Assembly (NCBI RefSeq): GCF_901709675.1
Contig: NC_051088.1
Span: forward strand, 21,178,693-21,242,692
DNA: 64,000 nucleotides
Direction: 5' to 3'
DNA from: Syngnathus acus
Taxonomy: Eukaryota > Chordata > Actinopteri > Syngnathiformes > Syngnathidae
A program made the translations under genes and the position numbers. The notes beneath the pieces were generated by a model that was not told where the DNA came from, ran no database searches, and saw only the letters and a program-made list of their open reading frames with translations. Within the stretch, counting starts at the first letter, position 1, and each line of letters opens with the position of its first letter. Of this stretch, positions 40,695 through 49,966 are shown one piece after another.

Positions 40695-40779
40695 ACAGAG
40701 CCGAGACCAGACCGGCGTCGTCTCTACATGGCCACCTCCCCGCTCATGCCTTGGAAACGAGTCCGAGAAGCAACCTAAT
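40695..40779 (+). other. Candidate second 5'UTR exon of col8a1 with a uORF
   Basis: TTCATTTTCTTAG precedes 40695 and AACCTAAT|GTAAGG follows 40779. A 16-codon upstream ORF (ATG 40728, stop 40776-40778) fills the exon and ends just before the donor. Human COL8A1 also has non-coding leading exons. Confidence 0.3.
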
Positions 40780-41018
40780 GTAAGGCGGGCCAGGCAGTGG
40801 ACAAAGACGTTTACTCGGCAAGGAGAACTCTGAAAGTAAGCAAACGTGTCACTTGTAGATAGAAGATTCAAACTTTTGATTTGTTAATTGAGCAATGCTA
40901 GGTTTATTTTTTTCTGTCACTCTGCCATGAAAAACATGTTTAATCTATTTTGCTATGATGTAGCAAAACTGATCCACTTACTGGTTGTATTTTATTTTTT
41001 TCTTCTCCACAGTAGAAT

Positions 41019-43284
41019 ATGGTTCCTGCAGTCCTCCATCCCATCCACATACTCATCGCTGTGGTCCATCTGGCCCACGGTGGCACATTCTCCAGAAGCA
41101 AAACATCATCGCAACAATACCACCCGCAACCGCAGTACAACGATGGCCATCCACAACAGCCCTTCTCAGGAAACGAGATGCCGTTACTGGGTCAGTACGG
41201 TATGGAGCTCCCTCAGCTTCCATTTGAGTTGGGCAAAGAGCGGCTATTGACGGAAAGCAAAGGTCTCTCTATTTTCAAATGAAATCACTAAAGAACTGAG
41301 GACTGATTCTTCATCTGGATTGAATCCTCACCTCTCATGACCAAAATGTCTTTGTTTTTAAGGGCAAACATTCAGAGGAGCCAAAGGTCCACCTCCCCAT
41401 GTTTCTAGTGGAGAAGGACCTCCTGGCATTCAAGGCCCACCGGGACCTCAGGGACCACCAGGGCTACCAGGACAGGGATTGCAAGGAATACCAGGAAAAC
41501 CAGGTCCCACTGGTCCTCAAGGGTATCCGGGAATAGGCAAACCAGGACTGCCAGGATTGCCTGGAAAACCAGGAGGACCTGGATTGCCTGGGCCACAAGG
41601 TGAATCAGGACCTAGTGGTCGTGAGGGCCCAAATGGACTTCCTGGTCCTCAAGGACGTCCGGGTCCACCTGGCCTCCCTGGAATTGCGAAGGTTGGAGGT
41701 CAAGGTCTGCCAGGACAGTTGGGTGTTAGAGGTGAGCCGGGTCAAAGAGGTCCTCATGGGCTTTCTGGTCAACCAGGCCTCAAAGGAGAAAAAGGAATTG
41801 GCATACCTGGTTTGCCTGGGTTGAAAGGACCTAGTGGACCACCGGGTCCACCTGGACATGTTGGGATGCCTGGGATTGGCAAACCTGGTGTGAATGGTCA
41901 TCCCGGGCATCCGGGAATGCCAGGAAAAGTTGGTGCTCGTGGACAGCCGGGACCAGCAGGACCACCCGGTGACAAAGGCCAACCGGGTCCACCGGGCTCA
42001 TCTGGAATTGTAAAAGCAGGGAAAGATGGCTTTCCTGGTCAACCTGGGATTCCTGGAAGCAAAGGTGCACCGGGCTCTCCAGGATTACCAGGAAGTCCAG
42101 GTTTGCCTGGTTATGGCAAACAAGGCTTTCCAGGACCCATGGGTCACAAAGGACACAGCGGTGTTCCTGGATCAACAGGTCTAAAAGGAGAAAAGGGTCA
42201 TGCAGGCCTTCCAGGTGTTATTGGTCAGACAGGTTCTAGTGGCAGACCTGGTCAGCCAGGCCCAATGGGGCCACCAGGCAGCATTGGCTTCCCAGGGCAA
42301 AAGGGCGATGATGGTGATTTTGGGCCGAAAGGAAATCCTGGATTGAAAGGGGATTCAGGGTTACCAGGCCTTCCGGGACAGCCAGGCTTCATGGGCGAGG
42401 TAGGACAACCTGGACCGAGAGGATTTCAAGGCCCCGTGGGCCCAAAAGGGGAACCAGGCAACAGGGGTTTAATTGGTGCCCCCGGTACAGCAGGATTACC
42501 TGGGCCAAGAGGAGCAGTAGGCCAACCTGGTGATAAAGGCCATCATGGACCACAGGGGATCCCAGGACTTTCAGGACCAGGTGGCCCAATAGGACCTCCA
42601 GGAATGTCTGGTCTAAAGGGGGAAATAGGCCCTTCTGGTTTACCAGGCTATCCTGGTGAGGGAACACCTGGACCGGTGGGTCAAATTGGTCCTAAGGGTA
42701 ACACTGGCCCTATTGGACCTCAGGGACTTCCTGGACAACCAGGGCAACCTGGACCCCCTGGTCCTCCAGGACTCCCTGCAACATATCCTGACCTCAGTCA
42801 AACCCATGCAGTGTCGGGTCCATACAGCGGTCAAAAACAAGCGTACAAAAAGGCAAGGTATAGTGGCAACACTGGTGGAAATGCCTTGGAGATGCCAGCT
42901 TTCACAGCAAAGCTCACAAATCCATTTCCATCTGTCGGTTCCCCCGTGATCTTCGACAAAATCCTACAGAATGGCAACCAGGACTACAATCCTCAAACTG
43001 GTGTTTTTACATGCAGTGTACCAGGGGTTTACTATTTTTCTTACCACGTCCACTGCAAAGGGAGTAACGTGTGGGTGGCACTGATGAAGAACAACGAGCC
43101 AATGCTGTACACTTACGATGAGTGCGTCAAGGGCTTGCTGGACCAGGCATCCGGTAGCGCCGTGCTCCCGTTACAGCAGGCTGACATGGTGCACTTGCAG
43201 CTGCCGTCTGAGCAGGCAGCAGGACTTTACGCCAGTCAGTACGTCCACGCCATTTTTTCTGGATACTTATTGTACCCAATCTAA
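41019..43284 (+). CDS. col8a1: Collagen type VIII alpha-1 chain
   Basis: Two coding exons, 41019-41262 and 41363-43284, give 721 residues, near the 744 of human COL8A1. Residues 1-25 form a signal peptide (hydrophobic [11 protein letters not shown]). A non-collagenous N-terminal segment (NC2) runs to about 85. An interrupted Gly-X-Y triple helix of about 460 residues follows, with the short GIGKPG-type interruptions typical of types VIII and X. A C1q-like NC1 domain fills about 592-721 ([50 protein letters not shown]). The CHCKG-type cysteine supports COL8A1 over COL8A2. Type VIII collagen is a secreted short-chain collagen that trimerises by NC1 and forms hexagonal networks in vessel wall and Descemet membrane. 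The long last exon holding the whole helix is normal for this family. The a/b copy of teleosts cannot be told. Confidence 0.95.
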
Positions 43285-44283
43285 TTGAAAGCACTTGTAT
43301 TTAAAAATATCATGACTGAAGCGGCAAATGAAGTGAACCTGTTTGGATGTGCTTTGGGAACATCGTCACTATCTTTGACTAATATTTTGTAGAAATCGTG
43401 ACATCTGTATTTACACATGAGCAAAGTGTCTCTTGATGTGCTAATTGCACAGTTACTAGTCCAAAAAGGATCTTCACTGTGGTGAATGTTTTATTTGGGG
43501 ATTATGAGAAGATGAATGAAATGACAATCGGCCATTGTTGTTTACTTTTTTTTTTTTTTTAAATCATACAAAAAAAACAACAACAATTGACTCATGCTTC
43601 AGACTCATTGTTTTTCTTTGCTTACAAACATTTTGTTTGCAGGACAAATTCTGCCAGGTGTTAAATTCCTGCTAAAAATTAAAGAAAAAAATATATATTT
43701 AAAAATGTATTTGAATTTGAAAATTGGAGCTCTTTTTTTTTTCTTTTCTTAATTTGTAAAATGATGAATGTAAATGAACTGATTAGTTCAATAATTGTCA
43801 ATGTCACGTGATTAACACTATGGTGGTACACAAAAGAAACACTGTTCAAACTTTTTTTTAATACACATGTAGTACAGTTTAGTTGTATTTAGCTATCAAG
43901 TAAAAAACATTCACATTCATCTTACAGCTCTGTATGTCATAGAGAAATTTTATGTGCAATACTAATAATTTTAATTGAAGTATAATTTGGGCCGGGGTTC
44001 CCCTTCTATATTTAATCAGTGTTATTGTTCAAACTGTGTATGATGCCATAATGACATAAAATATTAAACATACCTTTCAGGAGTAAACAAAAAACTCTGC
44101 CTGGTGTTTACTTTTGTATTTATACTAGCCTTGTTTTATTAGTTTTCGGTGGTACTTGCCGCTTAGTGTAAAACGTCAACGCAGTAAGCATTCCAAAGCA
44201 ATAGATGGCGGTAGTGTGCAATTATAGTTTGCAACCGCCGTTAAAACAATGACGAAGAAGTTTGTTGACCAATCAGTTGGCGA
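43285..44283. other. col8a1 3'UTR and jagn1 upstream region
   Basis: It is AT-rich with poly-T/A runs. ATTAAA near 43678 is a candidate poly(A) signal for col8a1. No exon is visible. Confidence 0.5.
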
Positions 44284-44348
44284 TGTTGACGGCTTTCCTC
44301 TTCCGTACACTGGAGCCGTCGGTGTGCACAACCTTCCCATACGAACAC
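44284..44348 (+). other. Candidate jagn1 5'UTR exon
   Basis: A C/T-rich start (GGCTTTCCTCTTCCG) leads to CATACGAACAC|GTAAGTGC, a strong donor at 44348/44349. The next acceptor, CATGTAG, is at 45227, nine bases before the jagn1 ATG. Confidence 0.45.
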
Positions 44349-44800
44349 GTAAGTGCAATTACGTAGTATAGAACTTAAAATAAATGTTTGTATTATATTC
44401 ATCGCGCATAAATATCGCCATGTGCTAGCTAAGTGCTAGTTGGTCGCTGTTGACGATGCATTTTGCAAGCTGTTGCAAGACAAAACCCAAATTAATAACT
44501 CCTGGACAGCCTTCATTAGAATTAGACCTGCTTGGCAATGGCTTTTTAGCCAAGTCAATGCACGGAGTGCAGTCAACCCGAAAGTGGAGGAGTGGAACGG
44601 GGTAACACTACACGTGTAGTGTTGATGAACTGATTTGACCTCTAAACGGTCAGACACCTTCAAAATAATTCAACTGGCCACTCAAGCAGCTTTCTCTGTC
44701 TGCAGGCGGCTTTGAATACGCGATGATCTTATGAGAATTCCTTAATAAAAACACTATTCTGCTTTGCGTTGTAGTTCAACGCAAGCTTTACTTTGGAAGC

Positions 44801-45186
44801 AAGTTGCTACCACATTGAAAAAAGTTTGAGGATTAAGTCGAGTCACATGATGACTTTGTTTCACATTGTTACAGAAAATGATCACACTCAAGAAATTATA
44901 TTTCCACATCAGAACAAAAAACGAGCAATGTTAGATCACACAAAATGTTCGCACGATCTCGTCAAATGAAACCCATGACTTGAGAAATAACACAAGTTGC
45001 TACCACATTGAAAAAAGTTTGAGGATTAAGTCGAGTCACATTATGACTTTGTTTCACATTGTTACAGAAAATGATCACACTCAAGAGATTATATTTCCAC
45101 ATCAGAACAAAAAACGAGCAATGTTAGATCACACAAAATGTTAGCACGATCTCGTCAAATGAAACTCATGACTTGAGAAATAACAC
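44801..45186. repeat. 193-bp direct tandem duplication in jagn1 5' intron
   Basis: Copy one is 44801-44993 and copy two 44994-45186. They start with AAGTTGCTACCACATTGAAA and differ at about four positions, so the duplication is recent. It ends about 40 bases before the splice acceptor of the coding exon. Confidence 0.95.
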
Positions 45187-45236
45187 AAACATAAAACAGT
45201 CTAACTTTTGTATTGTCCGTCATGTAGAAGCGAGCC

Positions 45237-45905
45237 ATGGCTTCCCGAGCGGGACCGCGCGCGACAGGCACGGACGGCAGTGACTTTGAACACAGGGAAC
45301 GAGTGGCCTCACACTACCAAATGAGGTAGGTCAGTCATATCTGTAATCATATCGGGAAGATAAATACATTGTGTTCTTCCAGCGTGGCCCTCAAGTCCGA
45401 AATCCGGAAACTCAACATGGCCCACTTGCTGGTGTGGGTGCTGATGGCAGCTCAGGTAGAATCTCATTGCCGAGTGACCGCTGAGCTCCTTCTAAAGTGT
45501 CTCGTTGTGTGTTAGGTGACAGTGAGCCAGCTGGGTCTCGTGTCCCACAAAACCGTCGCCTCACCGTACCAGTGGGAGTACCCGTACCTCCTCAGCGTTA
45601 TCCCCACCATCTTCAGCTTCATGGCTTTGCCCCGCAACAACATCAGCTACCTGGTCATCTCCATGATCAGCGCCGGGCTGTTCTCAGTGGCGCCGCTCAT
45701 CTACGGCAGCATGGAGATGTTCCCCGTGGCTCAGCAGCTGTACCGACACGGCAAAGCTTACCGCTTCATCTTCGGCTTCTCGGCGGTGACGATTATGTAC
45801 TTGGCGATCGTCATTTCCGTGCAGGTGCACGGCTGGCAGATCTACTACAGCAAGAAGCTGCTGGACCAGTGGTTCACCAGCACGCAGGAGAAGAAGAAGA
45901 AATAA
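45237..45905 (+). CDS. jagn1: Jagunal homolog 1
   Basis: Three coding exons, 45237-45325, 45383-45455 and 45516-45905, give 183 residues, the same length as human JAGN1. Landmarks are [17 protein letters not shown] at the N-terminus, HYQMS at the first junction, [29 protein letters not shown] and [20 protein letters not shown]. The end is [20 protein letters not shown], with a Lys-rich ER-retrieval-like tail. Four hydrophobic segments are evident. JAGN1 is an ER membrane protein of the early secretory pathway needed for neutrophil differentiation and granule protein trafficking. Start and all junctions are secure. Confidence 0.97.
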
Positions 45906-45945
45906 GCTGGTAGGCTTGGAGAAGATACATTTGTGGCTGTCCAAA

Positions 45946-45951
45946 AATAAA
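45946..45951 (+). terminator. jagn1 poly(A) signal
   Basis: AATAAA 41 bases past the stop implies a very short 3'UTR. Confidence 0.6.
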
Positions 45952-46255
45952 CTGCGGCAAAAGGGAAAACTTGTCTGTTGACCGATGCAGCTTCGTATTT
46001 GATGAAAGGTTGCCAGGCTTTTTGTGCCTTTTATATTTTATTTGCATCGTTTTCCTTCCGTGAAGTCTGCCGCCATCGGTGCATACTGTACATGAAAGCT
46101 TCTGGCATTTCATCATTCTCCAGTAAAATGTTGTCAACACTGTTCTTGTCACATTTCTTTCTCCTCAAAGTGTGGCAGTCGTTTGTACCGAATACTAATC
46201 AGACGTGAATAGGAAAAACACAATCAGAAGCCATTGAGTCATTGAAACCTGACTT

Positions 46256-46330
46256 TGAAACCCTAACTCTAGTTTGAAACTCAAACTACTAACACTAACC
46301 CTTAACTCTACCCCCTAAGCCTAACCCAAA
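46256..46330. repeat. Degenerate CCCTAA-like array, copy 1
   Basis: Telomere-like words (CCCTAACTCTAGTTTGAAAC, ACTAACCCTTAACTC, AAGCCTAACCC) form a short interstitial array. A reversed version is at 48325-48362. Confidence 0.7.
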
Positions 46331-46698
46331 GCAAGTTGGTTTTCATAAATTATCTTTGAATGATCCCTTTCACTTCTGGCATCCATTGTGATGGCAACAC
46401 TTTGTTTCTTCTCAACATTTTCAGCATGTACTTGGTGGTACGACGGACTGTGCATGTGCAGATGAACCATGTTTGTGAGGCACTGGTCAAATCCTGCCTT
46501 GGTCAGTGTTCAGTCCAATTTCTTTTCTCATCTAATGTGACTCAGTTGTGTTAATGATCTTAAATGATCTTTGGACCAAGACATTTGTATTTATTTTCTT
46601 TTTAATTTCAAAGTCTTTCAGTGATCCGTTCTGTGTTTAATGTGATGGTAACACGTTTTCGCTTTTTAATAACACATTTAGCAAATGTATACATATTT

Positions 46699-46712
46699 TT
46701 TATTTATTTATT
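46699..46712 (-). terminator. plcxd1-like gene poly(A) signals
   Basis: Three overlapping AATAAA hexamers on the minus strand, about 410 bases past the stop. Confidence 0.5.
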
Positions 46713-47120
46713 AAAGAAGCCTTACATTACATCATTTTATTTTGTAAAAAGAACAAACAAAAAAAAAACACCTTAGCATGGTCATTTTTCATAAAAAAAT
46801 AGCCTTACTATACATGGTTGTTTTTGTTTTTTATTAAGAAAGCTTCTAAAAAAAACACCTTACAATATACATCATATACAGTATGTCACTTCCAGCAACT
46901 AAAAGGCAACAAATTCACAATAGCACTCAAAATATAAAAAGTAAAATACAGATCTCAGCTCGGGCATCAACTAACAGCTTGCTTGATAACACACACACGT
47001 CACCTTGCAGCAGTTAAAAGCCTCCTTCTCCTTGTATGGGCTGCGCATTCAAACTTGAGTACGTGTACGGTGATCACACTGACAAGTGCTGATTGTCTTG
47101 CAGTCTTTTTTTTGTCTCTG

Positions 47121-48871
47121 TCAGCACCGCCCTTTGTAGTTGAGGCCAATGACACGATCGCAAAACCGAGCAACGGCAACAAAGTCGCAGCAGATGATAT
47201 TGACGCCCTCCGCCTCGGGCCCCGGCCGTTGTTCTCCCACCCAGTTGAAGAGCGCAGTCAAGGCCTTGGTGGTGATGCTCCTCATGTTTTGGAAGGGATG
47301 GAGGAGGACAAACGCAATGTTTTCAGTCAGGTTCAGGCCACTGACGTAAAAACCAGCTGGAGAGCAGACAACAGTCAAAACGAGTCGAGTGGGCTGATGC
47401 ATTAAGGTCAACTGTGTGTGCTTTTTCCACAGATAGATCCAACCTACCTGGTCTTCCTTTTTGCTTCTGAGCCTCCAAGTAGGAAATCACCTTTTTTGGA
47501 TCAGTGCTGTCAGCATACCTACAGAAAAAAACAATGTCCACATCATCATCATGGAGGCGCTGGGCTGGCATGTGCCGATAAGTCTGCCGTTTAATACCAG
47601 TAAGGTATTTCGGTCCACAGCTCGGGATGACGCTGGAGCACTTCCTGGTTGTCATAGGAAATGATCACCTGTTGACATTTGGACCAACAGGACCGCAAGG
47701 TGGGACGATCCTGCACAAAAAGTCCATGATTTCAGAATTTAAAAAAAAAATTACGATTAACCTTTGACCTCCCTTGGCCACATTCAAACAAACGACATGA
47801 ATTTGTAAGATTTTTTTTTCTCATGGTGATCAGTGTGTAAATGACTAGACTTACCTGTGGGGAGCAGAGCTTTGGTCCGAAACGTGATATGATGTACTCT
47901 ACAAGTTCTGTGTGGTCACTCGGGGTCAGGCAACTGAAATGTGAACAGCAAACGATCACGACCTCTTTAGGATGTGCATCCAGCCAGGTGGCCAGCTCAT
48001 CCAGAGCCTCCTGGTGACGACACACACATGCACGCACACACATTTGACCAAAACATGACACTCCTATTCACAATTTCATTTCACCAAAAATTTTGCATTT
48101 GAACAGGGGTGTGTAGACATTTTATGTGTGCGTGTACCTTGACAGTCTTCCTTGTATAGATACCGTGGGCAAAGAATAATTTGCTGCACTCTTTTGGCTT
48201 CCTGGCAATCCGCAGGTCCAAGAAGCGTATTCCGAGGTCACACTGACGACAGAGGTCAGCTTGCTATGGGCAGAGGAAGAAGATCATAAACACACGACAC
48301 GCACACTGGGAAAGAGTTAGAATTTCAAACTAGGGTTTCAAACTAGGGTTAGGGTTTTAACCGTGACTAGTAATTTACTACCATCTCTGATCCAAACATC
48401 ACATCTACTTTTCAGGATCTTGTGGAGATGTGGTAAATGACAAAACAAGGAGCTGAAGGCAAGTCATGTCTCTTTTACTCTTCACACAAAACTGATAATT
48501 TACAGAATAAATCGGGGTGTACCTGCGTGGTGGCCCAGCGGAACACGCAGGGCCGTATCAGGCAAGGAGCAAGTTTGTCCATCACGTTGAGGAGCCACGA
48601 CTCTGATTCCACGACAGGGGAGGACATGTCGAGACAGAATGACATGCTGTCGTGGCTCCCTACGAGAAACGTGCACATATCGTCGAGATTAGATTGATCG
48701 ATTAAATGTAAGATAAATATTAAGCATAGGACTTCCGTATTTTCTAGTGTGTAGGGGTGGGATTATTTATTTTTGCTTACCAGGGATGGCCAAATTCCAC
48801 AGCGACACGTCAAGCAGCTCATCGGGTAATTGTGACATCCAGTCCGAATTTCCGCAAAGTCTGTCCTCCAT
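47121..48871 (-). CDS. plcxd1: PI-PLC X domain-containing protein (PLCXD1-like)
   Basis: Seven exons in transcript order (48871-48781, 48659-48523, 48263-48138, 48010-47855, 47710-47598, 47518-47448 and 47356-47121) splice in phase to 309 residues. This is close to human PLCXD1. The X-type catalytic histidines are present: His33 in IPGSHDSMSF and His109 in LFFAHGIYT. Other family words are LGIRFLDLRIA, HPKEVVIVCCSHF, VIISYDN and GLNLTENIAFVLLHP. There is no PH, EF-hand, Y or C2 domain, as expected for PLCXD proteins. These are intracellular and presumed to hydrolyse phosphoinositides, although natural substrates are poorly known. No signal peptide is seen. The start is the first Met of an exon that opens MEDRLCGNSDWMSQLP, aligning with the family NEDWMS motif. 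The '1' subtype is judged from the C-terminal half. Confidence 0.9.
48325..48362. repeat. Degenerate CCCTAA-like array, copy 2 (inverted)
   Basis: TTTCAAACTAGGGTTTCAAA followed by CTAGGGTTAGGG is the reverse complement type of the array at 46256. It lies in an intron of the plcxd1-like gene. Confidence 0.65.
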
Positions 48872-49753
48872 TTTGTGTTTGACATCTTATCTTGTTTCAG
48901 TCAGGCTACATATTTTAGTTTCTGTTTACATTCTCAACTTAAGTCATGTGAAACAGCTTCGGGTGTTCTTCTTCTGTTACGTCTTTATCGTGTCGTGGAC
49001 GCATCTTCGTCTATTTCTGCCCCCTGGTGGCCAGGATTAATATTGTTTTGTATTTTACGGCACTTTTTTTGAAGTTATGTCCCATTTAAGCATTGACTTG
49101 TGCTGTTTCAAGGACGTTATAACTGTACTTGTTTATTACACATATATGCTATTAATTAGTTACAGCAAAATAAAACATCCCAGTCCCGATGTTCGCCTGT
49201 CAATCAAATAGCTAACCCAAACCTAATACTAACTCGTACCTAACATGAACACTGGTTCAATAAAGGTTGGGAAACGCTGGACCACAGGGAGCAGCTCAAA
49301 CAAAACTGTTCCATAGCTTAGTGGCGCCCTCTAGTGGTTCACGCTCCACTGTCAATAACAAAGTTTCCGAGCCCAAATGTTTTGTGTTCACGTCGCAATG
49401 GAAGTCCCTGGGACATTTATGACAATCGATGTAGAAATTTTCAAATTTCAGTGACATTTAATAATGGACACCAAAATATATCATTTCACATTCCCCACGA
49501 TCTATGATTATAATAAAGCTATGATTTCTTATTTAGAGGGCAAGTCAAAGCAAACAAATGAGATGAAGTCTGTGCACGCAAAGTTAGAAGTGATGATGTC
49601 ACTGTGCTGAGAATTAACCAATGACATTCAAACGCAAGTTCAATGTGGAGACACCTGCCACCACTTAAAGCGCCCCAGATCAACCCTTAAAATAAACTTC
49701 TACTGAGCTTTTCCTAACTTTTCGTTTTTTCTCCCTAGTAGCTAAACACTTTT

Positions 49754-49765
49754 CAGTTGCAGCTG
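49754..49765 (+). promoter_or_regulatory. Adjacent E-boxes upstream of mstna
   Basis: CAGTTGCAGCTG holds two abutting CANNTG boxes (CAGTTG, CAGCTG) about 200 bases before the mstna start. Myostatin promoters are known to carry E-boxes bound by MyoD-family factors. Confidence 0.55.
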
Positions 49766-49928
49766 AAAATACAAAAAAAGTATGAAACTATCATTTCTAT
49801 AAAACTATCTCAGGCATCATACGGTATTTAACAAGGGGGGCGGGGGGGGGGGGGCAGTCCTACCTCTTTAAATCTGCTTTGAGATCAAATAGCCAATCAT
49901 AGAGTGCTGAGGGCAGAGACAAAATTTC

Positions 49929-49936
49929 ATTATATA
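49929..49936 (+). promoter_or_regulatory. TATA box of mstna
   Basis: ATTATATA lies 31-38 bases before the chosen ATG at 49967. That spacing would leave a very short 5'UTR, so either the leader is short or this is not the true TATA. Confidence 0.45.
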
Positions 49937-49966
49937 GTGTCAACCCACCAAGCACTTGTGTCCAAG

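Larger units (their letters stand above)
48872..49966. other. Head-to-head region between plcxd1-like and mstna
   Basis: The two genes diverge from this 1.1-kb stretch. It includes a G-run at 49836-49857, an E-box CACCTG at 49652-49657, paired E-boxes at 49754-49765 and a TATA element at 49929-49936. No exon is seen. Confidence 0.6.

Noticed and set aside
41405-42840. Several frames on both strands within the collagen exon
   Set aside because: Gly-X-Y repeats keep other frames open by their codon bias; only the col8a1 frame has the C1q domain.
47140-47405. Plus-strand frames over the last plcxd1 exon
   Set aside because: These are shadows of the minus-strand gene, whose reading frame carries the conserved NLTENIAFVL and PGPEAEG residues.
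49904-49966. Upstream in-frame Met for mstna
   Set aside because: It lies before the TATA element and would put 21 polar residues ahead of a good signal peptide.
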